DNA of 64,000 nt from an uncultured Nocardioides sp. (GTDB lineage Bacteria; Actinomycetota; Actinomycetes; Propionibacteriales; Nocardioidaceae), in contig NZ_CANKZF010000002.1 of the NCBI RefSeq assembly GCF_947488515.1, positions 532,294 through 596,293 on the forward strand, read 5' to 3'. Of the stretch, positions 1 through 12,052 are shown one piece after another. A program made the position numbers and the translations under genes. Positions within the stretch are counted from its first letter, which is position 1; each line of letters starts with the position of its first letter. The notes beneath the pieces are model-generated. The model was not told the origin of the DNA, searched no databases, and saw only the letters and a program-made list of their open reading frames with translations.

Positions 1-418
<418 letters not shown>

Positions 419-424
419 GGTGAC

Positions 425-452
425 GTCCGGGCGGCGCTCGCGCCGCCCGGAC
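425..452 (+). promoter_or_regulatory. Strong stem-loop in the rpoB-rpoC intergenic region
   Basis: A perfect 12-bp stem (425-436 pairs with 441-452) closed by a CTCG tetraloop starts seven bases after the rpoB stop. No T-run follows, so it is not a classical strong intrinsic terminator. rpoB and rpoC are normally co-transcribed, so it may be an attenuator, an RNA-processing site or an mRNA stabiliser. The structure is seen directly; its role is inferred. Confidence 0.6.
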
Positions 453-502
453 TCCCCAGTCCCACAGCTACCTGACTCAAACAGCAACCAAAGGAACACA
501 TC

Positions 503-4348
<3,846 letters not shown>

Positions 4349-4360
4349 TCGGGTCACCTC

Positions 4361-4396
4361 CGCGCCCCGGTCTCCCGCAAGGGAGGCCGGGGCGCG
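4361..4396 (+). terminator. Hairpin terminator after rpoC
   Basis: A 16-bp stem (4361-4376 with 4381-4396, one G-T wobble) with a GCAA tetraloop begins 12 bases after the rpoC stop. It lacks a T-tract, as is common in high-GC actinobacteria. Its place between rpoC and an unrelated gene makes a terminator the natural reading. Confidence 0.8.
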
Positions 4397-4439
4397 GTGC
4401 ATTTCGGTGGATGCGGGCCCGCCTGAGAGAATCCCCTGC

Positions 4440-5687
4440 GTGACGACCCCCTCCTCGCGCCCCACCTCCGCCGACGTGCTGGTGGTCGGCGCCGGCCCCG
4501 CCGGCTCGGCCGCCGCGGCGTGGGCCGCCCGTGCCGGGCTCGACGTCGTGCTGGCCGACGCGGCGACGTTCCCGCGTGACAAGACGTGCGGTGACGGGCT
4601 GACCCCGCGCGCGATCGGGGAGATGCAGAAGCTCGGCCTCGAGGACTGGCTGCGCGCCCACACCGTCAACGAGGGCCTGCGCGCCCACGGCTTCGGCCAG
4701 ACGCTCCTGCTGCCGTGGCCGGGCGGCTCGCTGCCCGACTGGGGCTCGGCAGTGGCCCGCACCGAGCTCGACGACCACCTGCGCACGGTGGCGATCAAGA
4801 GCGGCGCGCGTGCCGTCGACGGCGCCCGCGCGGTCGGCGTACGACGCGAGGGGGAGCGGGTCGCGGCGGTCGAGCTGCGCGACGCCGAGGGCACCTACGA
4901 GGTCGCCTGCCAGTGGCTGGTCGTGGCCGACGGCGTCCGCTCGCCGCTCGGCAAGCTCCTCGGGCGCGAGTGGCACCGCGACACCGTCTACGCGGTGGCC
5001 GGTCGCTCCTACGTCGACTCGGAGATGAGCGACGACCCGTGGATCAGCTCGCACCTCGAGCTGCGCGACGACCAGGGCGAGCTGGTGACGGGCTACGGGT
5101 GGATCTTCCCGCTCGGCGACGGCACCGTGAACCTCGGCGCCGGCACGCTGGCGACGAGCCGGCGGCCGGCCGAGGTCGCCATCAAGCCCCTGATGCAGAC
5201 CTACGCCGACACGATCGGCGCCGACTTCGGGCTGTCGGGCGAGCTCCGGTCGCCGACCTCGGCGCTGCTGCCGATGGGTGGCGCGGTCAGCAACGTCGCC
5301 GGTCCCAACTGGGCCCTCATCGGTGACGCCGCCGCGTGCGTGAACCCGCTCAACGGCGAGGGCATCGACTACGGCCTCGAGACCGGCCGCCTCGTCGCCG
5401 AGCACATCGCAAGTGGTGTCGGCCTCGGCGAGGCCTGGCGCTCGACGCTGGTGGAGCACTACGGCGAGGCGTTCTCCATCGCCCGTCGCCTCGCCGGGAT
5501 CGCCACCCAGCCCAAGGTCGTCTCGGCGCTCGGCCCTGCCGGGATGCGCTCCGACTGGCTGATGACGCTGGCGCTGCGCTGGATGGGCAACCTCGTCGAC
5601 GACGCCGACCGCGACCGCGCGGCACGCGTCTGGCGCTGGGCCGGCCGCCGTTCCGTGGCGCGCGACGCCCGGCCACCCTTCGCGTGA
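4440..5687 (+). CDS. Geranylgeranyl reductase family FAD-dependent oxidoreductase
   Basis: A flavoprotein of about 415 residues of the geranylgeranyl reductase family, which saturates isoprenoid double bonds. In mycobacteria the MenJ member reduces one double bond of the menaquinone side chain. The N-terminal dinucleotide-binding motif GAGPAG is at residues 17-22. KTCGDGLTP follows near residue 55, matching the CxxG signature of the family, and GDAAACVNPLNGEGI is the second FAD-binding motif. The GTG at 4440 is preferred over the ATG at 4407 because a -10-like GAGAAT lies seven bases before it. A menaquinone-reductase role is inferred; other polyprenyl substrates are possible. Confidence 0.85.
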   Translation: MTTPSSRPTSADVLVVGAGPAGSAAAAWAARAGLDVVLADAATFPRDKTCGDGLTPRAIGEMQKLGLEDWLRAHTVNEGLRAHGFGQTLLLPWPGGSLPDWGSAVARTELDDHLRTVAIKSGARAVDGARAVGVRREGERVAAVELRDAEGTYEVACQWLVVADGVRSPLGKLLGREWHRDTVYAVAGRSYVDSEMSDDPWISSHLELRDDQGELVTGYGWIFPLGDGTVNLGAGTLATSRRPAEVAIKPLMQTYADTIGADFGLSGELRSPTSALLPMGGAVSNVAGPNWALIGDAAACVNPLNGEGIDYGLETGRLVAEHIASGVGLGEAWRSTLVEHYGEAFSIARRLAGIATQPKVVSALGPAGMRSDWLMTLALRWMGNLVDDADRDRAARVWRWAGRRSVARDARPPFA

Positions 5688-5790
5688 GCCGAGAGCAACA
5701 CCCGCCGGGCGGCCGTCGCGCTCGGTAGGGCCGACACGCGCGCGCTCGGGAGGCAGGCCGCCCACCTCGCCGTCGTGCGGCGCGCCGCGG

Positions 5791-6828
5791 TCAGACCGAC
5801 GTGGGGGCCGAGCCGGCCCGAGCCCGGCGACGCGCCTCCAGCCAGCCGAGCGGGTTCGTGAACGGCTCGAGCACCCGCCGCACGGGCGGGCACGCGAGGA
5901 AGAAGGTGAGGCCGACTGCGCCGACGACGGTCAGGACCAGGCCGATCGTCGGGTAGGAGGCGGTGAAGTCGGGCCAGCCCAGCGCCATGAACGTCTTGAT
6001 GACGAAGCCGTGGAACAGGTAGATGACCATCGTGGCGCTGCCCATCGTGGTGAACCACCCGAGGTTGCGCCGCGGCACCAGCGACATCGCCGAGAAGGCG
6101 CCGAGCAGGCCGACCATCATCACGGTGAGGCGGGTCTGGAAGACGATCTCGTTGTCGATCGGGATCTCGGAGTAGCCGGTGTCGTACCAGAGCAGCGCCG
6201 ACTCCGCCCAGGTGTCGGTGTAGAGCGCCATGATCCCGATGCCGACGAGCATCGGCACCGCCGCGATCTTCACCCACACGTCGTCGAGGTGCGCGAGGTG
6301 ACGGGGCTTGAGGTGCAGGCCGAGCACGAAGAACGGCAGCAGGCCGAGGAAGCGCGGGATCATCAGCGCCTCGGTGTCCCAGACCCCGCCGACCAGGCTG
6401 ACGATCACCGACAGCGGCAGGAAGAGCCAGTGCAGCTTGAGGATCGGGGTGATCAGGCGCCACATCAGCAGCACGATGAGGTACCACATGGTCCAGTGCG
6501 GCTCGATCCACAGCGGTCCCGTGACGCCCTCGCCGACGACCTCGCGGCGGTAGTAGAACAGGGCCGGCTCGAAGAGCAGGTAGGGGACCAGGAGCGTGTA
6601 GACCAGGCTCTTCATCCGGCGGCGGTCCCACTCGAAGGACTTCGAGAGGTAGCCGCTGACGAAGACGAAGGCCGGGATGTGCCACAGGTAGATGAAGTCG
6701 TAGACCCAGTGGCTGCCCGCGCTGGCCTCGACCAGCCCGATCGAGTGCCCCACGACGACCAGGGTGATCAGGACCATCTTGACGTTGTCGAGCCACGGAT
6801 CGCGGGACGTGGGGGGCACGGCGCTCAC
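5791..6828 (-). CDS. Membrane acyltransferase (acyltransferase 3 / fucose 4-O-acetylase-like)
   Basis: A polytopic membrane protein of 345 residues with about ten hydrophobic segments. Near the N-terminus it has DNVKMVLITLVVVGHS, the typical first helix with catalytic-type histidine of the acyltransferase-3 superfamily, which transfers acyl groups to sugars or lipids of the cell envelope. The helix beginning HIPAFVFVSG and the later YLFHGFVIK also fit. The GTG start is preceded by TAGTGA and six bases, so the mRNA may be leaderless. The promoter overlaps that of the divergent Nudix gene. The acceptor substrate cannot be told from sequence. Confidence 0.8.
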   Translation of the reverse strand: MSAVPPTSRDPWLDNVKMVLITLVVVGHSIGLVEASAGSHWVYDFIYLWHIPAFVFVSGYLSKSFEWDRRRMKSLVYTLLVPYLLFEPALFYYRREVVGEGVTGPLWIEPHWTMWYLIVLLMWRLITPILKLHWLFLPLSVIVSLVGGVWDTEALMIPRFLGLLPFFVLGLHLKPRHLAHLDDVWVKIAAVPMLVGIGIMALYTDTWAESALLWYDTGYSEIPIDNEIVFQTRLTVMMVGLLGAFSAMSLVPRRNLGWFTTMGSATMVIYLFHGFVIKTFMALGWPDFTASYPTIGLVLTVVGAVGLTFFLACPPVRRVLEPFTNPLGWLEARRRARAGSAPTSV

Positions 6829-6834
6829 CGTACT

Positions 6835-6844
6835 TCACTAGGTT
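6835..6844. promoter_or_regulatory. Overlapping divergent -10 elements (CTAG-centred)
   Basis: The plus strand reads TAGGTT (6839-6844), six bases before the ATG at 6851. The minus strand reads TAGTGA (6840 down to 6835), six bases before the GTG at 6828. The two -10-like hexamers overlap on TA of a central CTAG, so one symmetric site may drive two leaderless mRNAs in opposite directions. No transcription data are available. Confidence 0.5.
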
Positions 6845-6850
6845 GGGCGC

Positions 6851-7753
6851 ATGGGATCCCTGCCGAGGCGACAGCGGGTGGCGGCGTACGCCGTCATCCT
6901 CCGCGAGCGCGGCGGTCGGGTCGAGATCCTGCTGAGCCGCCTCGCGCCGCGGGTCTCGCGCTCCGAGCTGTGGACCCTCCCGGGGGGCGGCGTCGACCAC
7001 GGCGAGGACCCGCGCGACGCCCTGATCCGCGAGGTGCAGGAGGAGGCGGGCCTCGACGCCACGGTGGGTGACCGGGCACGGGTCTACAGCGCCCACATGC
7101 CCCGATCGCCCAGGGACGGGCAGCTCGTCGACGCCCACGCGATCCGGCTGGTCTACGAGGGCTGGGTGCCACCCGACGCGCCCGCCCCGCGGGTGGTCGA
7201 GGTCGACGGCTCCACGGTCGAAGCTGCCTGGAAGGCGCTCGACGACGTCGCCTCGGGCGCCGTCCCGGTGTCGTCCGTCGTGACCGAGGCCCTCGTCGAC
7301 CACCAGCCGTTCCGGCTGCAGCGCGTCGCGGCGTACGCCGTCATCACCCGGTGCGCCGGAGGCGATGAGGAGGTGCTGCTGACCCGGCTCTCGTCCACCG
7401 CCGCACACCCCGGGCGGTGGACGCTGCCCGGTGGGGGCGTGGACCACGGCGAGCACCCGTCGGTCGCGCTGGCCCGCGAGGTCGAGGAGGAGTGCGGGCT
7501 GCCCTGCGAGGTCGGCGCGCTGCTCGGTGTGCACGACACCCACTTCTCCGGCACCGCCCCGTCGGGGCGGATCGAGGACTACCACGGCGTGCACCTCGTC
7601 TACCGGGCGAGCGTCGCCGACGGGGAGCCGCGGGTGGTGGAGGTGGACGGCACCACCGACGCCGTCGCGTGGGTGTCCACGGCACGGATCGCCTCGGGCG
7701 AGGTCGACGTGCTCGACGTCGTCACCTACGCGTTGGGAGCAGAGCGTGACTGA
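6851..7753 (+). CDS. Tandem Nudix hydrolase (two Nudix domains in one chain)
   Basis: A 300-residue protein made of two homologous halves, each beginning with RVAAYAVI and each carrying a complete Nudix box (G-x5-E-x7-RE-x2-EE-x-G) within GGGVDHGE...REV.EE.GL. Nudix enzymes hydrolyse nucleoside diphosphates linked to another group. Both metal-binding REXXEE cores are intact, so both halves may be active. Substrate is unknown. The ATG at 6851 follows a TAGGTT -10-like box by six bases. Its end overlaps the next gene by eight bases, which implies translational coupling. Confidence 0.9.
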   Translation: MGSLPRRQRVAAYAVILRERGGRVEILLSRLAPRVSRSELWTLPGGGVDHGEDPRDALIREVQEEAGLDATVGDRARVYSAHMPRSPRDGQLVDAHAIRLVYEGWVPPDAPAPRVVEVDGSTVEAAWKALDDVASGAVPVSSVVTEALVDHQPFRLQRVAAYAVITRCAGGDEEVLLTRLSSTAAHPGRWTLPGGGVDHGEHPSVALAREVEEECGLPCEVGALLGVHDTHFSGTAPSGRIEDYHGVHLVYRASVADGEPRVVEVDGTTDAVAWVSTARIASGEVDVLDVVTYALGAERD

Positions 7754-9014
7754 GAGCGTCTTCACCTACGCCGCACCCGGACTGAAGTTCGGCCGCGGCG
7801 CCAGCGACGAGATCGGCTGGGACGTCCAGCAGCTGTGCCGCGACGTCCCGGGCGACGCGGCGCGGCGGGTCCTGCTCGTCACCGACCCCGGCGTCGCGGC
7901 CACCGGGCACCCCGATCGGATCGCCGACGGCATGCGGTCCCGCGGCCTCGAGGTGGTGGTCTACGACGAGGCCCGCGTGGAGCCGACCGACGCCTCCCTC
8001 GAGTCAGCCGTCGCCGCGGCTCGCGCGAGCGGTCCCTTCCACGCCGTGGTGGCGGTCGGGGGCGGCTCGTCCATCGACACCGCCAAGGCGGTCGACCTGA
8101 TGCTGACCAACCCCGGCGAGCTGATGGACTACGTCAACGCGCCGGTCGGCGGCGGACGGGCACCCGAGCACCCGCTCCTACCCCTCGTCGCCGTCCCCAC
8201 GACCACCGGCACCGGAGCCGAGTCCACCACCATCTGCGTGCTCGACGTCCTGGCGCTCGAGGTGAAGACCGGCATCTCCCACGCCCGGTTGCGGCCCACC
8301 CTCGCCGTCGTCGACCCCGACCTGACCATGACGCAGCCCGCGATGGTGACCGCGTCGGCGGGCATGGACATCCTCTGCCACGCGCTCGAGAGCTGGACGG
8401 CGCGGTGGTTCGCCGACTTCGACGCCAAGCAGCCCGAGCAGCGGGTGCCCTACTGCGGCGCCAACCCCATCGCCGACATGTGGGCCGAGAAGTCCCTGTC
8501 GCTCCTCGCCGGAGCGTTCCGTCGCGCGGTCCGCGACGGAACCGACGCCGAGGCGCGCGAGCAGATGGCCCTCGCCGCCACCTTCGCCGGGCTGGGCTTC
8601 GGCAACGCCGGCGTCCACGTGCCGCACGCCTGCGCCTACCCGATCGCCGGTCGGGTCCGCGACTACCGACCCGAGGGCTATCCCGCGGACGAGCCGATCG
8701 TCCCGCACGGGATGGCGGTCGTGATGACCGCGCCCGCCGCCTTCGCGTTCCTCCACGACGCCGCGCCCGAGCGCCACCGTCGTGCGGCCGAGCTCCTCGG
8801 TGGCACCGGCGAGCCGCTCCCCGACGTGCTGCGCCGGCTGATGCGGGACGTCGGCCTGCCGAGCGGCCTGGCCGAGCTCGGCTTCGGTCAGGCCGACGTC
8901 GACGACCTGGTCGAGGGGGCGCTCAAGCAGCAGCGCCTGCTCGCCACCGCACCCGTGGAGGTCACGGCCGAGGACCTGGCCACCGTGTTCCGGGAGTCCC
9001 TCGAGCACTGGTGA
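7746..9014 (+). CDS. Iron-type alcohol dehydrogenase, hydroxyacid-oxoacid transhydrogenase-like
   Basis: A group III (iron-dependent) dehydrogenase of 422 residues. It contains the NAD-binding GGGSSIDTAKA, the PTTTGTGAE loop, and metal-ligand histidines in CHALES, NAGVHVPHAC and VPHGM. The opening FGRGASDEIGWDV, the phrase VEPTDASLE and the FAGLGFGNAGVH stretch match the hydroxyacid-oxoacid transhydrogenase (ADHFE1) branch, which oxidises 4-hydroxybutyrate to succinate semialdehyde while reducing 2-oxoglutarate to 2-hydroxyglutarate. The start is the GTG at 7746, overlapping the Nudix gene by eight bases. The exact substrate is an inference from family resemblance. Confidence 0.85.
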   Translation: MTESVFTYAAPGLKFGRGASDEIGWDVQQLCRDVPGDAARRVLLVTDPGVAATGHPDRIADGMRSRGLEVVVYDEARVEPTDASLESAVAAARASGPFHAVVAVGGGSSIDTAKAVDLMLTNPGELMDYVNAPVGGGRAPEHPLLPLVAVPTTTGTGAESTTICVLDVLALEVKTGISHARLRPTLAVVDPDLTMTQPAMVTASAGMDILCHALESWTARWFADFDAKQPEQRVPYCGANPIADMWAEKSLSLLAGAFRRAVRDGTDAEAREQMALAATFAGLGFGNAGVHVPHACAYPIAGRVRDYRPEGYPADEPIVPHGMAVVMTAPAAFAFLHDAAPERHRRAAELLGGTGEPLPDVLRRLMRDVGLPSGLAELGFGQADVDDLVEGALKQQRLLATAPVEVTAEDLATVFRESLEHW

Positions 9015-9079
9015 CCCCACCCCCGGGCGGCGATGTGCGAGGAATGAGTGGCCGCACTGCCGGTCACTAGGATGAGGGC

Positions 9080-9163
9080 ATGAACCCCCGTCACCGTCGA
9101 CTCGTGATCCCGGTGGCGCTGGGGGCACTGATCCTCATCGTCGTCCTCGCCGCCGTCCTGTGA
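9080..9163 (+). CDS. Small single-helix membrane protein, 27 residues
   Basis: An ORF of 27 codons: a short arginine-rich N-terminus (MNPRHRR) followed by one hydrophobic helix of about 20 residues rich in L, V, I and A. Two things support it as a real gene. The ATG is preceded by TAGGAT and exactly six bases, the leaderless spacing seen elsewhere in this window. Its TGA stop overlaps the GTG of the following methyltransferase by four bases (GTGA). The function is unknown; it could be a true small membrane protein or a leader peptide that couples translation of the next gene. Confidence 0.55.
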   Translation: MNPRHRRLVIPVALGALILIVVLAAVL

Positions 9164-10371
9164 GCACTCCTCCGGAGGCAGGGCTCGCCACCGTCCGCTC
9201 GGCGATCCTCGACGCCGACCACCTCGTGCGCGCGCTCGCGAGCGGTCGGCGCAAGGGCCACCCGGTCCCCGTCGTGGAGGGACGCGAGGTGCGTCGCGTC
9301 GAGGTGCGGGTCGTCGACCTGCGGGCCGGGCGCCATCTGCAGGTGACGTCGTACGACGCCACGCAGGCGCACACCACCAACCACCTCGCGGGCGAGGCGG
9401 CCGAGGCGGCGGTGGACGCGCTGCTCGCGGAGCCGTTCGCCAACTGGCACGTCGACACCGCCACCGAGACCCACCAGCTGCGGGTGACCAAGAAGGGCGT
9501 GCCGCTGCTGCACACCTCGACGCGCACCGACGAGGTCGCGCCGTCCCGGGGCCACGACCGGCCCAAGGACCGGCTGCTCGCCGAGGACCACCCGGTGCTC
9601 GTCGCGCTCGGGATCAGCGACGCGCAGGGGCGGGTGAAGCCGACCCGGCAGGCGAAGTACCGCCAGGTGGAGGAGTTCGTCCGGCTGCTCGACGCCAGCC
9701 TCACCGAGGCGGTCGCGCAGGGGCGGGTGCGCACCCCGACCGCCGACGATCCGCTGCGGGTGGTCGACCTGGGCTGCGGCAACGCCTACCTCACGTTCGC
9801 CGCCCACGCCTACCTGTCCGACCGCCTCCCGGTGCGGGTCACCGGCGTCGACGTCAAGCAGCAGTCCGCCGACCACAACGCGCGCGTCGCGGCCGACCTC
9901 GGCATCGACGCGGACTTCGTCGTCGGGTCGATCGCCGACGCCCGGCTCGACCGGGCGCCCGACGTCGTGCTCGCCCTGCACGCCTGCGACACCGCGACCG
10001 ACGACGCCCTCGGACGCGCGCTGGAGTGGGAGGCCCCGCTGGTCCTCGCCGCCCCCTGCTGCCACCACGACATCGCCGCCCAGCTCCGCACGACGGACGT
10101 GCCCGAGCCCTACGCGATGATCACCCGCCACGGCATCCTGCGCGAGCGCTTCGCCGACACCCTCACCGACGCCCTCCGCGCCACGCTGCTGCGCCGGGAG
10201 GGCTACCGCGTCGACGTCGTCGAGTTCGTCGAGAGCGCCCACACGCCGCGCAACACGCTGCTGCGGGCGGTGCGCACGGGTGCCGACGGCTCCGACGCGG
10301 CTCGCGAGTACGACGACCTGCTCACCGCCTGGGCCGTGAAGCCCCGGCTCGGCGAGCTGCTCGGCCCGTGA
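9160..10371 (+). CDS. SAM-dependent methyltransferase, METTL25/RrnAD-like
   Basis: A 403-residue protein with a ~190-residue N-terminal region of unknown fold and a C-terminal class I methyltransferase domain. The SAM-binding motif VDLGCGNAYL starts near residue 202. It is followed by GVDVKQQ, then LHACDTATDDAL and the cysteine-histidine motif APCCHH. This combination is typical of the METTL25-type methyltransferase family. The start overlaps the 27-residue ORF by four bases. The target, possibly RNA or a small molecule, is not known. Confidence 0.8.
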   Translation: MSTPPEAGLATVRSAILDADHLVRALASGRRKGHPVPVVEGREVRRVEVRVVDLRAGRHLQVTSYDATQAHTTNHLAGEAAEAAVDALLAEPFANWHVDTATETHQLRVTKKGVPLLHTSTRTDEVAPSRGHDRPKDRLLAEDHPVLVALGISDAQGRVKPTRQAKYRQVEEFVRLLDASLTEAVAQGRVRTPTADDPLRVVDLGCGNAYLTFAAHAYLSDRLPVRVTGVDVKQQSADHNARVAADLGIDADFVVGSIADARLDRAPDVVLALHACDTATDDALGRALEWEAPLVLAAPCCHHDIAAQLRTTDVPEPYAMITRHGILRERFADTLTDALRATLLRREGYRVDVVEFVESAHTPRNTLLRAVRTGADGSDAAREYDDLLTAWAVKPRLGELLGP

Positions 10372-10377
10372 CCGGGC

Positions 10378-10533
10378 TCAGCCGGTGAAGAGCGCCGAGG
10401 CCTTCACCAGCGTCTGCCACAGGCCGTAGGCCAGGGGGATGCCCACGAGCAGCCAGGCGAGGGCGATGAGCAGCGGGCTCGTCGTGGCCGGGTCGGTGGT
10501 CGGGGCAGAGCTGGTGTCCGCGTCGGTGCTCAT
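10378..10533 (-). CDS. MFS transporter small subunit, 51 residues
   Basis: A 51-residue protein with a polar, serine/threonine-rich N-terminus and a single membrane helix (LLIALAWLLVGIPLAYGLWQ). It overlaps the stop of the upstream OFA transporter by four bases (ATGA). Short one-helix proteins in this position are known as small subunits of oxalate/formate-type MFS carriers. Their exact contribution is not established. It is missed by length-filtered gene calls, but coupling and composition support it well. Confidence 0.75.
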   Translation of the reverse strand: MSTDADTSSAPTTDPATTSPLLIALAWLLVGIPLAYGLWQTLVKASALFTG

Positions 10534-11924
10534 CGGGTGGCCTCCATCCGGGTCGTGATGCGCTTCTGGTTGTCGGCGTGGGCCTCGTCGTCGAAGTGGC
10601 TCTCGTCCACGGGCCTGATCAGCAGGTTCGCGACGAAGCCGACGGCGAGCACCCCGACCATGGTCAGCAGCGCAGGTCGGTAGTCGGCGGCGACGAGGTT
10701 GCCCGGCTCGCCGACGCTGTCGAGGATGCCGTTGACGATGAGCGGTCCCGCCACCCCGGCGGCCGCCCACGCCGTGAGCAGGCGTCCGTGGATGGCCCCG
10801 ACCTCGAGGGTGCCGAACAGGTCCTTGAGGTAGGCAGGGACGGTCGCGAAGCCGCCGCCGTAGAAGGAGATGATCACAGCGGCCAGCGACACGAAGACGA
10901 GGGTCGAGGTGCTCCCGAAGAGGGCGAGCAGCAGGTAGAGCACCAGGCCGACACCGAGGTACATCACATAGATGGGCCTGCGTCCGACGCGGTCCGACAG
11001 GCTCGACCAGACGAACCTGCCGAGCATGTTGGCCAGTGAGAGCACGCCGACGAAGCCGGCGGCGGCCGCCGCGGAGACCGAGCTCTCGCCGTTGTCCCGG
11101 AAGAAGTCCTGGATCATCGGTGCCGCCTGTTCCAGGATGCCGATGCCCGCGGTCACGTTGCAGAACAGCACGACCCACAGCAGCCAGAACTGGGGTGTCC
11201 GGATGGCTTCCGAGGCCCGCACGAGCGCGCCGTTGCTGCCGGGGGAGTGCTCGGCGGTGGTGTCGTCGCCGTGCCCGGGCGGGACCCGGACGAGCGCGGC
11301 GCCGACCAGCATGAAGAGGGTGTAGACGATGCCGAGGGTCAGGAAGGTCTGCGCCAGGGCCGAGGAGGAGGCCACCGCCCCCGGCTCGGTCGCCACGAAG
11401 CCGGGGTCGTAGAGGGCGAGCAACCTGTTGGAGAGTGGCGCAGCGATCAGCGCGCCGCCGCCGAAGCCCATGATCGCCATCCCGGTCGCCAGGCCGGGCC
11501 GGTCGGGGAACCACTTGATCAACGTCGACACGGGGGAGATGTAGCCGATGCCGAGGCCGATGCCGCCGATGACGCCGTAGCCGAGGTAGAGGAGCCAGAG
11601 CTGGCCGGTCGCGATGCCCGCCGAGCTCACCAGGAAGCCCGTGCCCCAGCACGCCGCGGCCGCCACCATCGCCTTGCGCGGCCCTGAGCGCTCGACCCAG
11701 GTGCCGAGCACCGCGGCGGAGAGGCCGAGCATCACGATGGAGAGTGAGAACACCCAGCCGATCGCGGTGAGGCTGGTGTCGAAGCTCGCGACCAGCGAGT
11801 TCTTGAAGACAGAGAAGGCGTAGACCTGACCGATGGACAGGTGCACGGCGAGGGCAGCCGGAGGGATCAGCCAACGGCTGTAACCCGGACCGGCGACGAT
11901 CGCCTGCTTGTCGAGCAGAGACAT
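10530..11924 (-). CDS. OFA-family MFS transporter (oxalate/formate antiporter type)
   Basis: A 12-helix major facilitator of 464 residues. HLSIGQVYAFSVF in the first helix, GWVFSLSIVMLGLSAA in the second and GIGLGIGYISPVSTLIKWFPDRPGLA in the fourth-fifth region are characteristic of the oxalate:formate antiporter family, which exchanges small carboxylates. The ATG is preceded by AAAGGA. A small membrane subunit gene overlaps its end. A palindrome, GTGACC-CC-GGTCAC, lies 18 bases upstream and may be an operator. The actual substrate (oxalate, formate or another monocarboxylate) cannot be decided here. Confidence 0.88.
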   Translation of the reverse strand: MSLLDKQAIVAGPGYSRWLIPPAALAVHLSIGQVYAFSVFKNSLVASFDTSLTAIGWVFSLSIVMLGLSAAVLGTWVERSGPRKAMVAAAACWGTGFLVSSAGIATGQLWLLYLGYGVIGGIGLGIGYISPVSTLIKWFPDRPGLATGMAIMGFGGGALIAAPLSNRLLALYDPGFVATEPGAVASSSALAQTFLTLGIVYTLFMLVGAALVRVPPGHGDDTTAEHSPGSNGALVRASEAIRTPQFWLLWVVLFCNVTAGIGILEQAAPMIQDFFRDNGESSVSAAAAAGFVGVLSLANMLGRFVWSSLSDRVGRRPIYVMYLGVGLVLYLLLALFGSTSTLVFVSLAAVIISFYGGGFATVPAYLKDLFGTLEVGAIHGRLLTAWAAAGVAGPLIVNGILDSVGEPGNLVAADYRPALLTMVGVLAVGFVANLLIRPVDESHFDDEAHADNQKRITTRMEATR

Positions 11925-11941
11925 GGACGTCCTTTCCCGAG

Positions 11942-11955
11942 GTGACCCCGGTCAC
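11942..11955. promoter_or_regulatory. Palindromic operator candidate before the OFA transporter
   Basis: GTGACC (11942-11947), two bases, then GGTCAC (11950-11955) is a perfect 6-bp inverted repeat. It lies 18 bases upstream of the transporter start, just next to a minus-strand TAGCGT that could be the -10. This is where a repressor would bind. The regulator is unknown. Confidence 0.4.
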
Positions 11956-12052
11956 GCTAGGAGCGGGTGGTTGACCTGTCATCGACCTCAGGGGTGGGAC
12001 GTCCCGCCCACCTGGGGGCTGCGGCGAGCGGGACACGGCTACCGTGGCACTC

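Noticed and set aside
5707-5763. GGGCGGCC / GGCCGCCC inverted repeat between convergent genes
   Set aside because: Only 8 bp with a 41-base loop in GC-rich DNA; likely chance, so not listed as a terminator.
12044-12052. GTG 12044 as start of the secreted protein gene
   Set aside because: It lies inside the -10-like TACCGT box; GTG 12053 fits the 7-base spacing and still provides a signal peptide.
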